From an uncultured Oscillospiraceae bacterium (lineage in GTDB: Bacteria; Bacillota; Clostridia; Oscillospirales; Oscillospiraceae), in NCBI GenBank assembly GCA_934589835.1, contig CAKTOK010000004.1, positions 1 to 64,000 on the forward strand: a DNA stretch of 64,000 nucleotides. The letters are read 5' to 3'. A program made the position numbers and the translations under genes. Below are positions 58,486 through 64,000 of this stretch, one piece after another. The notes beneath the pieces are model-generated. The model made no database searches. It saw nothing but the letters and a program-made list of their open reading frames with translations, and was not told the DNA's origin. The number at the start of each line of letters is the position of its first letter. The first letter of the stretch is position 1.

Positions 58486-58946
58486 AAGTGTCAAAAAACG
58501 AACTTAGCGGAATTTGACGGAAGATAAAGCCACAAAAGAGAACTCCGAAAACAGCGATGTTTAAAGGGTTCTCTTCACTTTTGTATCAAAAAAACTAGTG
58601 AAAAACAGGGGCTGAAAGTCTTCTGCGATTTTGCGGAGTTCTAACGGATTTCCGGAAAAGTCTATTAGAATTTTTAATAGAACCGAGCGATTTTTCAGCT
58701 CAAAATCACGCTTTTGGCAGTGCGTGAAAAGCACCGGTTATGCCGGACGACATCCAGAATCGTGTAGGTTAATTCGTTTCAAAAAGTGAATTTTCACAGA
58801 GTTTTCACTTTTTCGCTCTTGAAAGTGAAAATTCATTTTAAACACTGATAACACATATCCTCGACTAAAATAGAAGATTTATTCATTTTAGCTGGGGGTT
58901 CCATCTCTTTACTTTGAAATGTCATAAAAATTATCGCAAGTTTGTA
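58486..58946. other. AT-rich non-coding stretch with several inverted repeats
   Basis: No supported gene. It holds TCTATTA-N7-TAATAGA (58661-58681), AAAAAGTGAA/TTCACTTTTT (58781-58813) with a further AAAGTGAAAATTCA at 58822, and TTGAAATGTCAT at 58914 repeated at 58947. Composition shifts sharply from the GC-rich chromosome to the left. Confidence 0.6.
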
Positions 58947-58975
58947 TTGAAATGTCATTGTTATTGTGCTATAAT
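58947..58975 (+). promoter_or_regulatory. Promoter of the DUF4143 ATPase gene
   Basis: TTGAAA, 17-bp spacer, TATAAT with extended -10 TGC. The -35 lies in the second copy of a 12-bp direct repeat TTGAAATGTCAT (copies 33 bp apart). Confidence 0.75.
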
Positions 58976-59006
58976 ACATTTGAAAAGTTTTGACGGAGGA
59001 ATTTTT

Positions 59007-60356
59007 ATGTTATATCGTAAGATAGAATCTCTCATTGAAGAGCATTTAAAATCTGATTCTAAAAAGATTCTTTTAATCGACGGCGCACGTCAGATTGGCA
59101 AAACCTACATCATTAATTATGTAGGTAAAAAACTTTTTGAAAACTATATAGAAATCAATATGATTGCTGATTCTTTGGGCGACCGCCTTTTTGAAAATAC
59201 GAAAACCGTTGAAGATTTTTATCTGCAAGTCAGTATGCTTGCAGGAAATAAAATGAAGAATAAAGAAAACACACTGATTTTTATTGATGAAATTCAGGCT
59301 TATCCTCATTTACTCACTCTGCTCAAATTTTTGTCGCAGGATAATAAGTTCACTTATATTGCAAGCGGATCGCTTTTAGGTGTTACGCTATCGCAAACCA
59401 CATCAATCCCAATGGGCAGCATTCGAAAGGTTAGAATGTACCCACTGGATTTTGAGGAATTTCTCTATGCTAACGGAATGAACGAACTTGCGATTTCCTC
59501 AATGCGCAAAAAGTTTGAACGATTTGAGGCATTAGACGAGTCCATGCACAATAAAATGCTGGATTTATTCCGCAAGTTCTTGCTTGTAGGCGGATTGCCC
59601 GATGCGGTCAATACCTATCTTGAAACAAAAAACATTCAGGCAGTCCGAGATATACAAAATGAAATTCATGATTACTATGCAGCAGATGCTTCCAAATACG
59701 ATGATGAAATGAAATTGAAGATTCGTAGAATTTATGACCTTATCCCCTCTAATATGGAGAATAAGAAAAAAAGAATTGTTGTACAAAGCATTGAGAACAA
59801 GAGGGGCAAGACGTTCAATAATTATGCCGATGAATTCGATTATCTTATAAGCGCAGGTATCGCACTGAATGTTCAGGCGATTTCTAATCCGACATTCCCC
59901 CTGATCGAATCTACCGGAAAGAATCTGCTGAAACTTTATCTGAATGATGTCGGTATTCTTACGGGTATTCTTTACGGAAATAACATCCGAGCTGTGCTGA
60001 ATGATGAGAGAAGTATCAATCTGGGATCTGTTTATGAAACAGTTGTTGCCAGCGAATTAATCGCTCACGGTTATAAACTCTTTTATTATGACAATCGAAG
60101 CAAGGGTGAGGTTGATTATCTTATTGATGACTATGACAGCCTTTCTGCTGTGCCGATTGAAGTAAAGTCCGGTAAGGACTATACCGTGCATAGTGCATTG
60201 AACACATTTGTTCAAAACGAAGATTATCATATCAAAAAAGCATTCGTTGTATCTAACGAAAGAAATGTCACACAAAACGGCAAAATAACTTATATACCAA
60301 TCTACTATATTATGTTTTTTAACGCTGATTGGGGCAATAAGAATTTGCAGTTTTAA
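59007..60356 (+). CDS. AAA+ ATPase with C-terminal DUF4143 domain
   Basis: 449 residues: Walker A DGARQIGKTY, Walker B LIFIDEIQAYP, sensor region IASGSLLG, a middle helical part (FLLVGGLPDAVN), and DUF4143 with nuclease-like EVDYLI...VPIEVKSG near the C-terminus. Such ATPases are abundant in anaerobes and their role is unsettled; EVKSG resembles a PD-(D/E)xK site. GGAGG is 7 bases before the ATG at 59007. AT-rich, in the same acquired region as the R-M genes. Confidence 0.9.
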   Translation: MLYRKIESLIEEHLKSDSKKILLIDGARQIGKTYIINYVGKKLFENYIEINMIADSLGDRLFENTKTVEDFYLQVSMLAGNKMKNKENTLIFIDEIQAYPHLLTLLKFLSQDNKFTYIASGSLLGVTLSQTTSIPMGSIRKVRMYPLDFEEFLYANGMNELAISSMRKKFERFEALDESMHNKMLDLFRKFLLVGGLPDAVNTYLETKNIQAVRDIQNEIHDYYAADASKYDDEMKLKIRRIYDLIPSNMENKKKRIVVQSIENKRGKTFNNYADEFDYLISAGIALNVQAISNPTFPLIESTGKNLLKLYLNDVGILTGILYGNNIRAVLNDERSINLGSVYETVVASELIAHGYKLFYYDNRSKGEVDYLIDDYDSLSAVPIEVKSGKDYTVHSALNTFVQNEDYHIKKAFVVSNERNVTQNGKITYIPIYYIMFFNADWGNKNLQF

Positions 60357-60472
60357 AATAAAAGTGTTATCGGTAAATCGCCCTCGGTGCTCAGCACATC
60401 CTCTGTGCTCTGCATGAGCGAGCGCCTCTCTGCATTTGACAGAGATAGCCTAATCGGCCCGATTGGGGTGAT

Positions 60473-62695
60473 ATGATGTTTATTGAAAGTGAGGAAAAAA
60501 TGAGTTACGGAATCTATACACAAGAAGGTATTAAAAAAGGTTTAATTCATATTACGGAAGATGAAAACGTTATTACGTATATTCATCACAATATTACTCG
60601 AAATTATAAAAATCCTGAGGAAAAAGTTCAAGCAGAAATTTTTTGCAAATTAGTCCTTTGGTATAAATACCCTGTAGAAAAAATCGGGTTATATGTTCCT
60701 GTTACGGACGGTTCCACAAAAAAGCAGGCGGATATCTTTGTCTATAACGATAGCAACCATACGTCTCCACTTATTGTCATCGAATGCAAAAAAGAAGATG
60801 TTTCTGAGCAAGAATTTGCACAAGCTACCAATCAGGCTTTTTCGTATGCTCACTTTACTGCAGGAACTATCAAATATGTATGGACTACATCAGGAATCAA
60901 AAATGCATATTTCAAGTTTGATAAAGAAAGCAGTGTTAGGGAAACTGTTTCCGATATCCCTCAGCACGGTGTTAAAAAGCTTAGTTCCTACAAATATGCC
61001 TATAATGGTGGCTCTACAGCAAGTGGCCAACAATTGTTTCCTCTCGCAAAAGTTACTGAAAGCGAATTGACTAATATATTCAAGCAAGCACATCAAGCAC
61101 TTTGGGGTGGCGGTGAGCTTAACCCCTCTGAAGCTTTTGACGAGCTTGATAAATTAATCTTTTGTAAAATATTTGACGAGAAAAAAGATCGAGATGTTGG
61201 AGAACCCTATGATTTTCAGGTAATCCCCGTTGAACCGGAAAACAACACAGAAGAAGCAAAGGCTAGGGCTGAAGCGGAAACCAACAAGCGACTTCTTAAG
61301 CGATTGACTGCTTTATATGAAGAAGGTCGTCAGATTGGCGAAAGAAAGAACGATCCCGAAATCTTCAAGGATAACATAAAATTAAACGCATCCAAAGCAA
61401 GAACTGTTGTAAGTTATTTAGAGGGTGTTGACTTATTAAGTACTGACCTTGATAGTAAAGGCCGTGCATTTGAAACCTTTATGGGTTCATTCTTCCGTGG
61501 CGATTTTGGACAGTATTTCACACCGAGAAACATCGTATCTTTTATTGTCGATAGTCTTCCTATTACCAATAAAAGCAAAGTATTAGATACTTCTTGCGGT
61601 AGTGGTGGATTTTTGTTGCACGCCTTAGATAAAGTGCGTAAAGCTGCAACTGATAAATACCCTGATTACAAAACCGATATTAAACAATATCAAAGATGGT
61701 GGCCGTTTTGGCATAATTTCGCAGAGAATAATCTTTTTGGAATTGAGATTAACGAGCAAATCGCACGTACTGCCAAAATGAATATGATTATTCACGATGA
61801 CGGTCATACTAATGTCGTGGTATCTGATGGTTTAGTGTCTCCCGAAGTTCTGCAGGAGAAAACGGGCAATTCGGGCTTTAGACGGAATTCTTTTGAGTTT
61901 ATTATTACGAACCCTCCCTTTGGTTCTGTTATTAAACAAACAGAAAAAGCTTATTTACATCAATATTCTTTAGCGACTAAAGATGTGGATTGGCTCAATC
62001 CGGCGAGCAAAGCCGCAGATCGTCCGAGTCAAAGCAGCGAGGTTCTCTTCATTGAACAGGCAGAGCAATACCTTGCTGATGGCGGTTATTTGGCAATTGT
62101 TTTGCCCGATGGTATTTTAACAAATTCCAGTATGCAATATGTTCGTGATTATATCAGTGACACATTCCGTGTTGTCGCTGTTGTTTCCATGCCTCAAACT
62201 GCATTTATGGCAACAGGAGCCGGAGTAAAAAGCTCTGTGGTGTTCTTGAAAAAGTACAGCAAAAAAGAGAAAGAAAAACGCCAGTCAGTTAGAACAGGCA
62301 TACAATCTTCTTTGCTGGCAGAATCCGATAATGGCATGGAATTATTTAATTTGTTGGAACAGAAGAAAAAAGAAACAGCTAAGTACAATAAATTAATTAA
62401 GACCGCCGAAAAGGATTCTGATGAAGACACAAAAAGATTCAAAGACGAAAAACAGGCTGTTATTGATGGATTTGATGAAAAAATAGAAAAAGTCAAAGAA
62501 TTATTAACGGAATCTTATGAGGAGCAATATAAGAAATCGTTAATTAATTATCCTATTCTCATGGCAATTGCTGAGGATATAGGCTTCGACGCCACAGGAA
62601 AGGAAACAGGAAATAACGAACTAATAGAAATTTCTAAGGAGTTAAGTAAATTTATAGAAGCAATTGAAAACGGCAAAGATCGTTTTTTTCTCTAA
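60473..62695 (+). CDS. hsdM: Nuclease-N6-adenine methylase fusion (HsdR-N domain plus HsdM)
   Basis: 740 residues. N-terminal HsdR-N nuclease-like domain (QADIFVYND, LIVIECKKED: PD-(D/E)xK layout) at about 40-130, then HsdM helical domain and N6-adenine methyltransferase: DTSCGSGGF near 372 (SAM) and NPPFG near 480 (catalytic). A basic coiled tail follows. The plan is that of BcgI-like or type I/IIG enzymes in which cutting and methylation share a chain. Start at 60473 with GGGGTGAT; 60476 or 60500 (GAGG upstream) are alternatives. Its stop comes right after a T7 tract; see hsdS. Confidence 0.9.
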   Translation: MMFIESEEKMSYGIYTQEGIKKGLIHITEDENVITYIHHNITRNYKNPEEKVQAEIFCKLVLWYKYPVEKIGLYVPVTDGSTKKQADIFVYNDSNHTSPLIVIECKKEDVSEQEFAQATNQAFSYAHFTAGTIKYVWTTSGIKNAYFKFDKESSVRETVSDIPQHGVKKLSSYKYAYNGGSTASGQQLFPLAKVTESELTNIFKQAHQALWGGGELNPSEAFDELDKLIFCKIFDEKKDRDVGEPYDFQVIPVEPENNTEEAKARAEAETNKRLLKRLTALYEEGRQIGERKNDPEIFKDNIKLNASKARTVVSYLEGVDLLSTDLDSKGRAFETFMGSFFRGDFGQYFTPRNIVSFIVDSLPITNKSKVLDTSCGSGGFLLHALDKVRKAATDKYPDYKTDIKQYQRWWPFWHNFAENNLFGIEINEQIARTAKMNMIIHDDGHTNVVVSDGLVSPEVLQEKTGNSGFRRNSFEFIITNPPFGSVIKQTEKAYLHQYSLATKDVDWLNPASKAADRPSQSSEVLFIEQAEQYLADGGYLAIVLPDGILTNSSMQYVRDYISDTFRVVAVVSMPQTAFMATGAGVKSSVVFLKKYSKKEKEKRQSVRTGIQSSLLAESDNGMELFNLLEQKKKETAKYNKLIKTAEKDSDEDTKRFKDEKQAVIDGFDEKIEKVKELLTESYEEQYKKSLINYPILMAIAEDIGFDATGKETGNNELIEISKELSKFIEAIENGKDRFFL

Positions 62696-62718
62696 GCCCC
62701 AATTTTGATGAGAATAAA

Positions 62719-64000
62719 TTGTTTTTAATAAATTGGGGCGAATTGGAAGGAAGAACTGATGTTGAGTTCTATGTGCCTTCAGTATTAAAATATATTGAAA
62801 GATTGAAAGGCATGGAACACCAGAAGTTGTTGTTTATCTCACAAAAATTTGCAAATGGCTCTACCCCGTCTGAAGGAAAATTTGAACAAACTGGTGTTTT
62901 GTATTATCGCTCACAAGATATCGGTTTAATGGAGATGCAAAAAAAACAATACATATCGGAGGAGTTTGATGAGAAACTATCTCGATCAAGATGTAGAACG
63001 GGAGATGTGTTAGTTGCCATTGTTGGAGCGACTTTAGGAAGAATAGGTTTTATTGAGAGAGATGAACAACAGGGAAATATAAATCAGAATATAACCAAAA
63101 TCACAATTTCAGATTTGCGATTTTCACCTAAATTTGTTGCCGTTTTTTTGGACTCAAAATTGGGTCAAATTCAGCTTTACAGATTATCAACCAAAACAGC
63201 ACAATCGTATCTAAATAATGAACAATTAGGTAAAGTTATAATACCTACTGTTTGCAAGTCGCTACAAAATGATATTATTAAGGCCATAGAAGAAGCTCAT
63301 CAACAAGCCGAAAAGAAAAAAAGCGAAGCAGATGAATTACTTAACAGCATTAATTACTATATGCTTAATGCGCTTAATATAGCATTGCCTTTGAAGCCAT
63401 GTGACGATTTAGCAAACAGGACATTTTATATTAATGCCAATGATATGTTAGGTGGTAGGTTTGATCCTCGAAAATATAGCCATAAGTATAAACAATTATT
63501 TGAGGCAATAAAATCAGCACCATACAATAGAATGTTGCTGAAAGAAGTAGTATTAAATGATGTTTCAGGAGATTGGGGGTTGGATGACACCGTTGAAGAT
63601 CCCGATTTGATTTCTTGTTTAACAATCAGAGGGACAGAATTTGATAATAAGTTCAATTTGAATTTAGAGAATAACAGGACTAAATTCAGAAAATACAAAA
63701 AGGCATCGTTTAGTAAAATTGAACTGAATGAAAAAGACATTTTAATTGAAAAATCAGGAGGTAGCGAGGATCAACCGGTCGGACGTGTTGCATTTGTAGA
63801 GAAAGATATGCTTGATAACTATCCGTTGGCATTCAGCAATTTTATTCACCGTATCCGAATCGATGATAAAAAAGCTGTACCGGAATATGTGTTTGAGTAT
63901 CTGCGTTTAATGCATAATATTAAAATCACTGAAGTTATGCAAACTCAAACAAATGGCATTAGAAATCTAATAATGCAAGAATATTTCACACAGACTATTC
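62719..64000 (+). CDS. hsdS: R-M specificity subunit/domain (HsdS-like), runs off the window
   Basis: A frame open from 62668 to the window end (at least 430 residues). It begins with KLFLINWGELEGRTDVEFY, a typical entry to an S domain, then TRD1 (KFANGSTPSEG, YYRSQDIG, GDVLVAIVGATLGRIG, QNITKI), a coiled spacer (AIEEAHQQAEKKKSEADELL) and TRD2 (GGRFDPRKYS...RTKFRKYK). No convincing start: TTG at 62719 or 62743 and ATG at 62812 all lack good ribosome sites. The frame is the -1 frame of hsdM and overlaps its end at the T7 tract, so it may be the C-terminus of one split protein. Confidence 0.85.
   Translation, partial: MFLINWGELEGRTDVEFYVPSVLKYIERLKGMEHQKLLFISQKFANGSTPSEGKFEQTGVLYYRSQDIGLMEMQKKQYISEEFDEKLSRSRCRTGDVLVAIVGATLGRIGFIERDEQQGNINQNITKITISDLRFSPKFVAVFLDSKLGQIQLYRLSTKTAQSYLNNEQLGKVIIPTVCKSLQNDIIKAIEEAHQQAEKKKSEADELLNSINYYMLNALNIALPLKPCDDLANRTFYINANDMLGGRFDPRKYSHKYKQLFEAIKSAPYNRMLLKEVVLNDVSGDWGLDDTVEDPDLISCLTIRGTEFDNKFNLNLENNRTKFRKYKKASFSKIELNEKDILIEKSGGSEDQPVGRVAFVEKDMLDNYPLAFSNFIHRIRIDDKKAVPEYVFEYLRLMHNIKITEVMQTQTNGIRNLIMQEYFTQTI

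Noticed and set aside
58293-58517. 74-codon plus-strand frame ending NELSGI
   Set aside because: It runs from integrase sequence through the tRNA-Ser fragment (WDSNPRT is the usual false translation of a tRNA).
1-64000. CRISPR arrays, rRNA operons, insertion sequences with intact transposases
   Set aside because: No regularly spaced repeats with spacers, no rRNA, and no transposase frames were seen.

Overview
The window is a chromosomal stretch of a GC-rich, spore-forming, anaerobic Clostridia bacterium, most likely an Oscillospiraceae/Flavonifractor-type gut commensal. This rests on an uninterrupted sigK, the rplU-prp-rpmA order with an extended L27, two [FeFe] hydrogenases, an EtfA tail, consensus SigA promoters and typical Firmicutes Shine-Dalgarno sites. 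Placement below family level is inference.

Layout. 0-5.7 kb: etfA end, a divergent LysR/PLP gamma-lyase pair, an AT-rich imported acetyltransferase, and an AgrA/AgrC-like two-component pair. 5.7-13.9 kb: housekeeping block (obg, rpmA, prp, rplU, mtnN, tmcAL, ilvA, pepT, sigK). 14-18.1 kb: a monomeric [FeFe] hydrogenase behind an unusually repeat-rich promoter, a 29-codon small ORF, and a coupled pair resembling serine palmitoyltransferase and 3-ketosphinganine reductase. 18.1-28.7 kb: DUF554, tcdA, a PPIase lipid-anchored or membrane protein, a 6S-like RNA, a class A PBP, a CNNM-type metal transporter behind an attenuator leader, exonuclease III and small conserved genes. 29-41.5 kb: PPC/Nudix/DUF523 operon, a LacI-controlled sugar ABC importer with malQ (its ATPase, msmX, sits 5 kb away under its own operator), uracil permease behind a leader-peptide attenuator, birA and a two-gene chromate transporter. 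41.6-57.5 kb: prolyl-tRNA editing protein, murC, cca, LysR/putP, MarR/TauE, Crp-Fnr/ECF, a second [FeFe] hydrogenase with a NuoF-GltD type flavoprotein, trkH and pfkA.

From about 57.5 kb the chromosome is disturbed: a truncated PfkB kinase, debris of a mobile element, an integrase C-terminus and a 3' fragment of tRNA-Ser(CGA). The right end (58.5-64 kb) is clearly AT-rich and carries an AAA+/DUF4143 ATPase and a restriction-modification gene set in which a nuclease-methylase gene runs into the specificity gene across a seven-T tract. This looks like an acquired defence island.

Metabolic logic: the hydrogenases, EtfA, proline uptake, threonine deaminase and C-S lyase fit amino-acid and sugar fermentation with H2 turnover. 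The importer, malQ, pfkA and msmX form an alpha-glucan/glycolysis arm. The points most worth following are the sphingolipid-like gene pair, the pyrBI-style control of uraA, the homopolymer-split R-M gene, and several structured leaders.
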